DNA of 64,000 nt from Bacillota bacterium. GTDB lineage: Bacteria; Bacillota; Clostridia; Lachnospirales; Lachnospiraceae. Shown one piece after another: positions 26,732 to 34,051 of the stretch. The DNA lies in contig JAEZOB010000040.1 of assembly GCA_023414355.1 (NCBI GenBank), positions 186,001 to 250,000 of the forward strand, in the 5' to 3' direction. Both the position numbers and the translations under genes were made by a program. The notes beneath the pieces were generated by a model. It made no database searches and was not told the DNA's origin. It saw only the letters and a program-made list of their open reading frames with translations. Position 1 is the stretch's first letter. Every line of letters starts with the position of its first letter.

Positions 26732-27304
26732 ATGCCAAAGTTTACTCAAAAAGAAAAAGAAGTGATATTTTCTAAATTAAGAACAAGCGGAGAAGAGTTG
26801 TTTGCGAAATATGGATTAAAGAAGGTGACCGTGGATGATATTGCGGAGCGTGTGGGAATAGGAAAAGGGACCTTTTACCACTTCTATTCCAATAAGGAGC
26901 ATCTCTTCATGGATATTTTTAATCGTGCGCAGGAAGAGATCTTTGAGGACATCGATGCTTTTCTGCAAAAGGATGGGACTGGTCGGGAGAAGGCACTAAG
27001 CCTGGTCAGATATCTCCTATGTAAGTTCAAGGAGCATCCGATCCTTTCGACAGTCAGTGGAGAGGATTTTGAACTGCTGCAATGTAAGGTACCGGAAGAA
27101 TGTCTCCTACAGAATGATATTGATGACAAAGAACTGTTATTGAAAGCGGAAGCATCAGGCATGGTATTACGATACCCTCCCGAGATTGTCACGAAGACGG
27201 TACGGGGTATATTTATCATAGCCAATGCTTATCAGGAGGATAAAGACGGCTGTGAGGTGGTGGATATTCTGTCTCAAGCTGTTGTGAATTATCTTGTGGA
27301 ATGA
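26732..27304 (+). CDS. TetR/AcrR family regulator
   Basis: A 190-residue TetR regulator. The N-terminal helix-turn-helix spans ~10-60 (YGLKKVTVDDIAERVGIGKGTFYHFYSNKEHLF), and the rest is a helical effector domain. A GAAAGGATGG box precedes the ATG. The ketopantoate-reductase-like gene begins 31 bp after it on the same strand, so a two-gene unit is likely. The promoter carries an inverted repeat at the -10 box, suggesting autorepression. Confidence 0.9.
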   Translation: MPKFTQKEKEVIFSKLRTSGEELFAKYGLKKVTVDDIAERVGIGKGTFYHFYSNKEHLFMDIFNRAQEEIFEDIDAFLQKDGTGREKALSLVRYLLCKFKEHPILSTVSGEDFELLQCKVPEECLLQNDIDDKELLLKAEASGMVLRYPPEIVTKTVRGIFIIANAYQEDKDGCEVVDILSQAVVNYLVE

Positions 27305-27335
27305 TCTATATAGGCGATAAAGGGGAGATTGTGTA

Positions 27336-28274
27336 ATGAAAGTATTAATTTACGGAGCAGGCGTAATCGGGAGTATCTTTGCAGGGAAGTTAGGAAAAGC
27401 CGGGCATGATGTCACAGTGCTTGCGCGCGGGAAGCGCTATGACGAGCTCACTCAGAAAGGGCTGATTCTAAAGAAGGCGAACTCGAAAGTGCAGGAAATT
27501 ACCCATCCGAAGATCATTAATGAGCTTCGGGCAGAGGACTTCTACGAATATATCATGGTTGTGGTGCAGAAGCAGCAGGTTGCTGAAATCCTTCCCGTCC
27601 TTGGAGCAAATTGCTCGAAAAATATCGTACTTGTGGTGAATAATCCGTCCGGATATGAGGACTGGGTAGCTGCAGTAGGCAAGGAGCGGGTTATGATAGG
27701 CTTCCCGGCCGCGGGAGGAGAACGGCATGACGGTATCGTCAGTTATTTTATCATGAATGGACTGCTGCGTCAGTTTCAGACAACTACCTTTGGAGAGTAT
27801 GATGGTCGGCTTACCCAGAGGTTGAAGCTCTTGATCACAAGTTTTAACAAAGCAGGCATTGGCAGTGTCAGCTGCGTGGATATGAATTCCTGGCAGAAAT
27901 ACCATGTCGCTATGATCGGTGCTATCGCAGATCTGCTATATCAATATGATACGGATAACTATGAAGCTTCTAGACACTATCAAGATATTGTGACCTGCGT
28001 GAGAGCGATACAGGAAGGGTTTTTGGTACTAAAGACATTGGGACATCGGGTCACACCCGGGAAAATGAGAATCTATCTGCTACCGGTTCCGGTCGTAGCG
28101 AGGATCTTTCAGCTGATATTGAAGACCGAATTTTCCGAGACAGTCATGGCAAAGCATACAAAGGCAGGAAGCGTAGAGGTACGAGCTCTTCAAAAGGAAT
28201 TTGACAGTCTGATTAAAAGGAGCGGAGTAAAGACGCCTAATATTGATCAATTACGTGCAGCCGGGCTGAAATAA
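27336..28274 (+). CDS. ketopantoate reductase family protein (ApbA/PanE-like)
   Basis: A 312-residue two-domain oxidoreductase. The N-terminal Rossmann fold starts KVLIYGAGVIGSIFAGKLGKAGHDVTVLARG (an NADP-type GxGxxG with Arg at the end of strand 2). VVQKQQVAEILPVL and NNPSGYEDW follow the family pattern. The C-terminal helical domain is present, but the usual catalytic Lys/Glu context is weak. Because it sits behind a TetR gene rather than in a pan cluster, it may be a stress-linked reductase of the same fold rather than true PanE. GGGGAG precedes the ATG. Confidence 0.8.
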   Translation: MKVLIYGAGVIGSIFAGKLGKAGHDVTVLARGKRYDELTQKGLILKKANSKVQEITHPKIINELRAEDFYEYIMVVVQKQQVAEILPVLGANCSKNIVLVVNNPSGYEDWVAAVGKERVMIGFPAAGGERHDGIVSYFIMNGLLRQFQTTTFGEYDGRLTQRLKLLITSFNKAGIGSVSCVDMNSWQKYHVAMIGAIADLLYQYDTDNYEASRHYQDIVTCVRAIQEGFLVLKTLGHRVTPGKMRIYLLPVPVVARIFQLILKTEFSETVMAKHTKAGSVEVRALQKEFDSLIKRSGVKTPNIDQLRAAGLK

Positions 28275-28397
28275 AAGTGATGTTGGGACGATCCTTAGCA
28301 TGTTTCGATGAGATGCTTCATATTTTATAGTGGACAATATTACAGATGTCTACTGAAGATGTGAGGAATAGATTCAAAGCAGGAAAGGAGAGTCAGG

Positions 28398-28697
28398 ATG
28401 GAGCTTTTATCTAAATATTTGGTTGTGGTAGTTTTGGCGATTTGTCTATGCATAGGATACATTATCAAGCACAGTATTTCCTTTATACCAAATAAATTCA
28501 TACCGCTGATACTGGCGGTAATCGGCACGGTTTTAAATATCTGGATCAGTGGATGGACCTTTACCCCGGAGATTTTACTCGGAGGACTGGCTAGCGGTCT
28601 GGCAAGTACCGGTGCCTTTGAAATGATAAGAAATATTGCCAGGAGCAGCGAGGAACAACAGAACAATGCGACTGGACAAGAGAGCACTGCTGAGTGA
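28398..28697 (+). CDS. small holin-like membrane protein (Phage_holin_5_2 type)
   Basis: A 99-residue protein with three hydrophobic stretches: residues 5-25 (KYLVVVVLAICLCIGYII), 35-55 (FIPLILAVIGTVLNIWIS) and a Gly/Ala-rich third (LLGGLASGLASTGAFEMIRNI). A polar, Gln/Glu-rich C-terminal tail follows. Length, topology and the GLASGLASTG motif resemble the small phage holin family found in Clostridia. There are no other phage genes nearby, so it is an orphan, maybe domesticated. AAAGGAG precedes the ATG. A hairpin terminator follows. Confidence 0.7.
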   Translation: MELLSKYLVVVVLAICLCIGYIIKHSISFIPNKFIPLILAVIGTVLNIWISGWTFTPEILLGGLASGLASTGAFEMIRNIARSSEEQQNNATGQESTAE

Positions 28698-28783
28698 GAA
28701 CAGAAAGTATTGTATTAGAAGAGTACATCTTACTCTTTATTTAATTTTAAAGAAGAGCCATTTTCAAAAGGATCATTGTAAAA

Positions 28784-28833
28784 TATGGAAAGCCTATGGC
28801 AAGGAGAACTGCACCTTACATTGGCTTTCCATA
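28784..28833. terminator. hairpin between convergent genes
   Basis: TATGGAAAGCC (28784-28794) pairs perfectly with GGCTTTCCATA (28823-28833). Inside, AAGG pairs with CCTT. The right flank is AATATTTTG, a modest T-run. It probably ends the holin transcript and may stop readthrough of the convergent GGDEF gene. Confidence 0.6.
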
Positions 28834-28887
28834 AATATTTTGCACAATCCCTTACGAACGGGCTCTTCTCAAATATGTGCTGGATAT

Positions 28888-29880
28888 TTAACTTACAATA
28901 TAATAAGCCAAACTGCCAGCCTTTTGTTTGGTCTCCTCGATGGTCCGATCCAGATTCCCGAACAGCTCCTTGTATCTGAAGGTTCGGGCATCTATTTTTG
29001 TTGCACCGACCCGCATACTGACAGGGATGCTCAGATGGTTAAGTTCGATGGTCTGGTCATTCAGTGCCGTGATTTTAGCAGCGAGCTTCTCTGCCTGAAG
29101 AGCATCGTCAAGCTCGGTTACTAAGGCAAATTCATCTCCGCCAATACGAAAAAGGATACTGTTGTCCTCCGATAGAGAATCAATCCTTCTTAAGCATTCG
29201 ACTATCACCTGATCACCGGCCTCTCGGCCGTAAGTATCGTTTACCAGCTGAAACCTCATAATATCAAAGCATAATACATATTTGTCAGTACGGTTCTTTA
29301 GTAAATCATATAGTTCTGTTAAATCTACTTTTTTTCTGCTCATTAGCTTACCTCCGTCATATTCGAATTCAAACCTCGGGAAGATCCCACTGAAGCTCCA
29401 TTGTTTTCGAAAAGCAGACGGTGTAATCCCCCAAGTCTTTGAAAAGGCTCTGGTAAAAACCTCGGGAGAATTGTATTGAAATTTTAGAGAAATATCAGTG
29501 ATAGTGAGCGCGGTATTGAGAAGGTCGTGCGCTGCATGTGACATACGGCGCTTCGAAATGTATTCCTTCAGCCCGAGATGAAAAGCATATGCGAACAGCT
29601 TCTTCAGTCCGGATAAGGAGAAGTAACAGGCCTCTGCCACATCCTCCAGAGTGAACTCGTTACACAGATTTTCTTCGATATAATTTATTGCATCCGTAAG
29701 GATATAAAAGTTTTTCAATGATATCACCTGCCTTGCCTGAAAACCATGAGAATAATTGCGAAATGATGCAACCACCTGCAAAGTATCCTCCCTGTGAATT
29801 GTGATAACGGTACCGTATGATGATATCATAGCATAGACAGAATAAAATGACTTGATTATTTGGATACAAAATTCAGCCAT
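28888..29880 (-). CDS. AraC HTH - GGDEF diguanylate cyclase fusion
   Basis: About 330 residues. An AraC/XylS double helix-turn-helix (residues ~60-160: CNEFTLEDVAEACYFSLSGLKKLFAYAF ... ISLKFQYNSPEVFTRAFSKTWGITPSAFRKQW) is joined to a C-terminal GGDEF domain (~185-325). The latter has the substrate-binding DIMRFQLVNDTYGREAGD and an intact RIGGDEFALV catalytic motif. Putting DNA binding and c-di-GMP synthesis in one cytoplasmic protein is unusual. The start is uncertain: ATG 29880 is used, but TTG 29907 (overlapping the acetyltransferase gene) and ATG 29829 are also possible, and none has a well-spaced ribosome binding site. It lies downstream of, and overlaps, the GNAT gene, so it is probably co-transcribed with it. 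Confidence 0.8.
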   Translation of the reverse strand: MAEFCIQIIKSFYSVYAMISSYGTVITIHREDTLQVVASFRNYSHGFQARQVISLKNFYILTDAINYIEENLCNEFTLEDVAEACYFSLSGLKKLFAYAFHLGLKEYISKRRMSHAAHDLLNTALTITDISLKFQYNSPEVFTRAFSKTWGITPSAFRKQWSFSGIFPRFEFEYDGGKLMSRKKVDLTELYDLLKNRTDKYVLCFDIMRFQLVNDTYGREAGDQVIVECLRRIDSLSEDNSILFRIGGDEFALVTELDDALQAEKLAAKITALNDQTIELNHLSIPVSMRVGATKIDARTFRYKELFGNLDRTIEETKQKAGSLAYYIVS

Positions 29881-30398
29881 TCCTCTTTGGTCATCGAATA
29901 GCAGCAAAGATCAAAGATACAGCCATTAAATATCTGGGTGCAGCGACGCAGGGTTCCTTCATATTGAAAACCGCATTTTTCGATGACACGTTTTGAACGT
30001 TCATTGTGGCTGTAATGGTGTACGGACAGTAATTTGATATTCATATGCTCAAAGGCATATCGGATGGCAGCAGTTGCAGCCTCTGTCATCAGTCCCCTGC
30101 CCCAGTAATCCTCCGACAGGACATAGCCCAGCATCTTCACATCCGGAGCAGTACGAAGCCTATCGGCATGAAGGCCAAGGGAACCGACCAACTGATTTCC
30201 GTCCTTTAAGACCAATGCCCACACCTCCTGGTCTTCGATAAAGCTGGTAAGTATTCGTCGTGATTCCTCTATTTCCCGGTGGGGTGGCCAGCCAGCGTTC
30301 GGCCCGATATTCGGAGTTCTGGCGTATTCATAAAACTGGATCAGATCGCTCTCAACAAAGGGTCTCAAAATCAATCTTTCAGTTTCCAAAGTTACCAT
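29856..30398 (-). CDS. GNAT acetyltransferase, RimJ/RimL type
   Basis: A 180-residue GNAT protein. It begins LETERLILRPFVESDLIQFYEYA, the RimJ/L-like opening. The acetyl-CoA loop is in YWGRGLMTEAATAAIRYAFE, and the closing part is NERSKRVIEKCGFQYEGTLRR. These enzymes acetylate N-terminal or small-molecule amines; the substrate is unknown. AGGAG (minus strand) precedes the ATG. The 3' end overlaps the AraC-GGDEF gene. Confidence 0.9.
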   Translation of the reverse strand: MVTLETERLILRPFVESDLIQFYEYARTPNIGPNAGWPPHREIEESRRILTSFIEDQEVWALVLKDGNQLVGSLGLHADRLRTAPDVKMLGYVLSEDYWGRGLMTEAATAAIRYAFEHMNIKLLSVHHYSHNERSKRVIEKCGFQYEGTLRRCTQIFNGCIFDLCCYSMTKEEWLNFVSK

Positions 30399-30858
30399 AG
30401 CATTACTCCTCTCATATGATATGATTACTACCGCAAGGATGAAATGCTTGCGGATATTCCTATATCTGGAATGGTAGTTTCAGTAAAATTAGTAAGAGTA
30501 TACTCGCAAACTGCCGAAAATGCAAGGAAAAACAACAGAATGAGTGTTCGTCTGCTTGCTTGCGGAATTTTATGATCTTGTGTATAATGAAGAAAGTGAC
30601 GGAGATTAAAAATAACAATGGCAGGGACATGCAGTGTCCGGGTTTTATGAGATAATATGGTTGATGATTAAAGTGTCAAAAGGACACATCATTAAAATGA
30701 TGTGTCTAATTGCACAGTAACAGCAGTTGATTAATCAAGCTTTTCAAATGCTGCTATGCGCAACCAGTCATTGCTGCTTAGGCAGCATGACCTTTTGACA
30801 CAGGAGTTAGCTAACATAGATAAATACTAAAAGCTACAGGAGGGACAGGAGGAGGTTT
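30399..30858. other. long divergent intergenic region
   Basis: This 460-bp region has no gene. On the plus strand TTGCGG (30560) and TATAAT (30583) are 17 bp apart and could drive yhaO, giving a leader of ~265 nt. That leader would hold a GGACA/TGTCC hairpin (30625-30639) and the structured element at 30673-30801. Confidence 0.55.
30673..30801. repeat. structured intergenic element A (terminal inverted repeats)
   Basis: GTGTCAAAAGG (30673-30683) pairs perfectly with CCTTTTGACAC (30791-30801), closing 129 bp. Inside is a perfect 10-bp hairpin ACACATCATT/AATGATGTGT (30684-30705), then a middle helix (TTGC...CAGCAG with CTGC...GCGCAA), then a hairpin GTCAT-GCTGC/GCAGC-ATGAC (30767-30790). Its reverse complement aligns end to end with element B at 40997-41126. 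No flanking target duplication is evident. Confidence 0.75.
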
Positions 30859-31926
30859 ATGAAGTTTGTTCATATTGCTGACATACATCTAGGTGCGATT
30901 CCGGATTCTAGCATGCCCTGGGGTCCGCTAAGGGAGAAGGAAATCTGGAACAGCTTTCAGGACATCGTTCGGATCTGCAATGAGGAGAAAGCAGATCTTC
31001 TGCTGATTGCTGGAGATATGTTTCACCGCCAGCCTTTGGTAAGGGAACTGAAGGAAGTCAATTACATATTAAGCAGGCTGGAGACAGCCAAGGCTGTCAT
31101 TATGGCAGGCAATCACGATTATATCGGACCCAGGTCTTACTATCAGGATTTTTCCTGGGATGAGAAGATTCATTTCTTCCTGCAGGACAATCCGGAGGTG
31201 AAGGAATATGAGGAGCTGGGAGCCGAGGTTTACGGACTGAGCTTTCGATCCAAGGATATTACCGAACCTCTCTATGACAGAGTTAAGCCGAATCAGAATG
31301 ACAAGCTGCATATCCTGCTGGCTCACGGAGGGGATGAGAGAAATATCCCGATGAATCGGAAGAAGCTGGCGGAGCTGGGCTTTGATTATATTGCATTGGG
31401 ACATATTCATAAGCCGGAATTTATCACAGAGAGAATCGCTTACTGCGGATCTCTGGAACCCCTGGATAAGAATGAACTGGGAGAACGTGGTTATATCATT
31501 GGTGAGATTAGCCGGGATATTGATGGTAAGGTTATAACCTCGGCAAGCTTCGTATCGCATTCCCTCAGACAGTATAAGAGGTGTATCCTAAACGTAGCGC
31601 AGGATACTACCAACGGTTCATTACAGGATCAGGCCAGAGAAATCATGAAGGAGAACGGTACGAATAATATCTATTCCTTCACAATTCAGGGAATAAAGGA
31701 TGAGACAATCCATTTTGATAAAGAAGCGCTCCGAGGACTCGGAAATGTATTGGAGATAGAGGATCAATCCGTACCAGACTATGATTTTGATGCACTCTAT
31801 AAAGAGAATGCGGACAATGTAATCGGGATGTTCATCCGAAAGATCAGGGAGACAGCGCAGCAGGATGAGATCGCCAGGAAGGCACTTTACTATGGGATCG
31901 AAGCGCTTTTGAATGCAAAGGAATGA
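30859..31926 (+). CDS. yhaO: SbcD/YhaO-like DNA exonuclease-type metallophosphoesterase
   Basis: A 355-residue calcineurin-like phosphoesterase of the YhaO/SbcD group. Metal-binding motifs appear in order: DIHLG (D8/H10), GDMFH (~53), GNHD (~85), AHGGD (~150) and GHIHKP (~180). The C-terminal ~150 residues are the capping region. It pairs with the SMC-like YhaN protein encoded next, as SbcD does with SbcC, in a presumed DNA-end-processing complex. GGAGGAGG precedes the ATG. The stop codon overlaps the region just before yhaN. It is the first gene of a yhaO-yhaN-PBP operon. Confidence 0.85.
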   Translation: MKFVHIADIHLGAIPDSSMPWGPLREKEIWNSFQDIVRICNEEKADLLLIAGDMFHRQPLVRELKEVNYILSRLETAKAVIMAGNHDYIGPRSYYQDFSWDEKIHFFLQDNPEVKEYEELGAEVYGLSFRSKDITEPLYDRVKPNQNDKLHILLAHGGDERNIPMNRKKLAELGFDYIALGHIHKPEFITERIAYCGSLEPLDKNELGERGYIIGEISRDIDGKVITSASFVSHSLRQYKRCILNVAQDTTNGSLQDQAREIMKENGTNNIYSFTIQGIKDETIHFDKEALRGLGNVLEIEDQSVPDYDFDALYKENADNVIGMFIRKIRETAQQDEIARKALYYGIEALLNAKE

Positions 31927-31942
31927 AAGGTTTGGTGTAGAT

Positions 31943-34033
31943 ATGCAGTTGACAAAGCTTAAATTGAACTATTTTGGGCGGTTTCATGAGAAAGAGATAG
32001 AGCTGCAGCCCGGTATCAATCTGATCTATGGGCAGAATGAAGCAGGCAAGACCACCTTACATACCTTTATGAAAGGAATGCTGTTCGGAATCGAGAGACT
32101 CAGAGGCAGGGGATCTGCCTCAAAGGAGGACTTATACACCAGATATCTACCTTGGGACTATCCCGGAGCTTATGGCGGGAGTCTGGAGATCGAGGTTGGA
32201 GATAGGAAATATCGTCTGACAAGAAGCTTTCATGCGAATGATAAGAGCTTTACCGTACTCGAGCTGTCAACAGGAAGAGAAGTAAAGCTTAGAGAAGGGT
32301 TGATCAGTGAAATTGTACCGGGACTGACGGAATCCACCTTCCGCAATACCGTGAGCATCGAGCAGCTGAAGGCTCAGACAGATACGGAGTTGGTAGCTCA
32401 GGTTCGAAATTATATCGCGAATCTGTCCGTGGCCAAAAGTAAGGAAGTAAATGTAGCAAAAGCGGTCAGCGCGCTGAATGAACAGAGAAAGCAGTTGGAG
32501 TCTTCCCTTGGAACCACAGTACTAAAAGCCTTGCAGGCAGAGATTGAGGGAGGCTTGGCAAGAGAGGAACGAATGGACCAGCTGACTCTACAGCTTCATG
32601 AAAAGCAGCAACAGGAACAGAAGCTGGCAAGCAGGAGAGAAGCCTTGACGGCGATACTGGATCATGAAGCTGCGGAACGTATGAATCAGCTTCCTGCCGT
32701 TTTAGAGAAATACCGTACCTATCAGGAGCTTACCAGGCAGTCGGCTCAAACAGAGACACAGATAGAGGAATTAAGGCGAAGGATAGCTGTGGGGGAGAGA
32801 GCGCAGCAATCCATAGATGCGCTTAAAGAGGACAAGAAGCTTGCCGAAACGCTGACATTGGATATCGCAGAAAAGGATAGGCAGCGTAGTGAATTGCATA
32901 AGGAATATGAACTAAAAAAACATGCGGGGGGAAAAAACTATCTCTTTACGCTTATCCTCGGAATATTAATTGCTGTGATTGCTCTCGCATTATCTGGTTT
33001 GTCCATAATCGTAATTCTTCTGGCCGCAGCAGCTGCTTTATCAGGAATGACCGCATTTTTTATCCTTCAAGGTATTCGAAGGAAAGCATCTGATCAGTAT
33101 CGGGTTGCGACAAAGGAGCTCGAAGAGGGAATAGTCCTGGCTCAGAATAACCTAAATGATATCTTTACCAGGAATCAAACCGAAAGCATAGCTGCTCTTG
33201 AGGATAAGCTGGAAATCGTTCTTAAGGAGTTTTATGCCTTAGAGAATGTGAAGGAAAAGCTAAAAGACACAGAGCTAAGAAAGAATGCGCTGGAAGACAG
33301 TAAGGATACCGTTTACGAGTCCATCATGAAATATATGCAGTACTTTCTGCAAGAGGAGGAATTAACTCCGGGATCCATGCAGAAGCTACAGGAGGTCATC
33401 CGTCTTAAGAAAGAGGAGAGCTATAGTCAGCAGGAGGAGCTGAACAGTCAGTCAGAGACCTGCCGGCTTGCTATGGAAAGGTTAAAATGGGAGATTACAT
33501 CTCTGGAGGGAAATGAAGAACAGCTGCTCCGCAATCAAGAGAAGTACAAAGAGTTGGTTCAGACCCAGAAGGAGAATGCGATAGAGCTGGAAGCAATCAA
33601 GCTTGCTCTTTCCTCCATTCAGGAGTTATCTGCTGACATCCATGACAGCTTCGGGCAACAGCTCAATCAGGCGGTTTCCGAGGTTATCTTTGAGGTAACA
33701 GGAGAACGGTATGGAGATTTGAAAATTGATGAGAAGCTGGAGGTCAAGGTGGGCTGGAACGGAGACTATATTCTACTGGAAAGGCTAAGTGCCGGAACGA
33801 TTGACCAAGTATACTTTGCACTTCGTATGGCAGTTGCCGATCTGCTGCTGGGGACAGATGAGGTTCCTTTGCTGCTGGATGACAGCTTTGCACTTTACGA
33901 TGATATCAGAGTCAGGGCAGCATTAAGACAAATATCAACGCGCAGACAGATACTTCTCTTTACCTGTCACCGGAGGGAACAGAGAATACTTGAAGAGATG
34001 GGAATACCTTATCATATGGTAGATCTATCCTAA
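31943..34033 (+). CDS. yhaN: YhaN-like AAA ATPase (SbcC-like), membrane-inserted coiled coil
   Basis: A 696-residue SMC/Rad50-like ATPase. The N-terminal lobe has FGRF and Walker A GQNEAGKTT (residues 30-38). Long coiled coils (~180-340 and ~395-590) flank two adjacent hydrophobic segments (~340-385, FTLILGILIAVIALALSG), a feature of YhaN proteins. The C-terminal lobe has the signature LSAGTIDQVYFALRMA and Walker B LLLDDSFALYDD. It partners YhaO in DNA repair or recombination, anchored to the membrane (family knowledge plus inference). ATG 31943 (MQLTKLKLNYFGRF) fits the family start better than the upstream ATG at 31913, which overlaps yhaO. Confidence 0.85.
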   Translation: MQLTKLKLNYFGRFHEKEIELQPGINLIYGQNEAGKTTLHTFMKGMLFGIERLRGRGSASKEDLYTRYLPWDYPGAYGGSLEIEVGDRKYRLTRSFHANDKSFTVLELSTGREVKLREGLISEIVPGLTESTFRNTVSIEQLKAQTDTELVAQVRNYIANLSVAKSKEVNVAKAVSALNEQRKQLESSLGTTVLKALQAEIEGGLAREERMDQLTLQLHEKQQQEQKLASRREALTAILDHEAAERMNQLPAVLEKYRTYQELTRQSAQTETQIEELRRRIAVGERAQQSIDALKEDKKLAETLTLDIAEKDRQRSELHKEYELKKHAGGKNYLFTLILGILIAVIALALSGLSIIVILLAAAAALSGMTAFFILQGIRRKASDQYRVATKELEEGIVLAQNNLNDIFTRNQTESIAALEDKLEIVLKEFYALENVKEKLKDTELRKNALEDSKDTVYESIMKYMQYFLQEEELTPGSMQKLQEVIRLKKEESYSQQEELNSQSETCRLAMERLKWEITSLEGNEEQLLRNQEKYKELVQTQKENAIELEAIKLALSSIQELSADIHDSFGQQLNQAVSEVIFEVTGERYGDLKIDEKLEVKVGWNGDYILLERLSAGTIDQVYFALRMAVADLLLGTDEVPLLLDDSFALYDDIRVRAALRQISTRRQILLFTCHRREQRILEEMGIPYHMVDLS

Positions 34034-34051
34034 AATCATGGAGGACCGGCC

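Noticed and set aside
28636..29124. 162-codon plus-strand open frame across the holin end and the GGDEF gene
   Set aside because: It overlaps the holin gene in another frame, runs through a terminator-like hairpin and is antisense to a conserved GGDEF domain.
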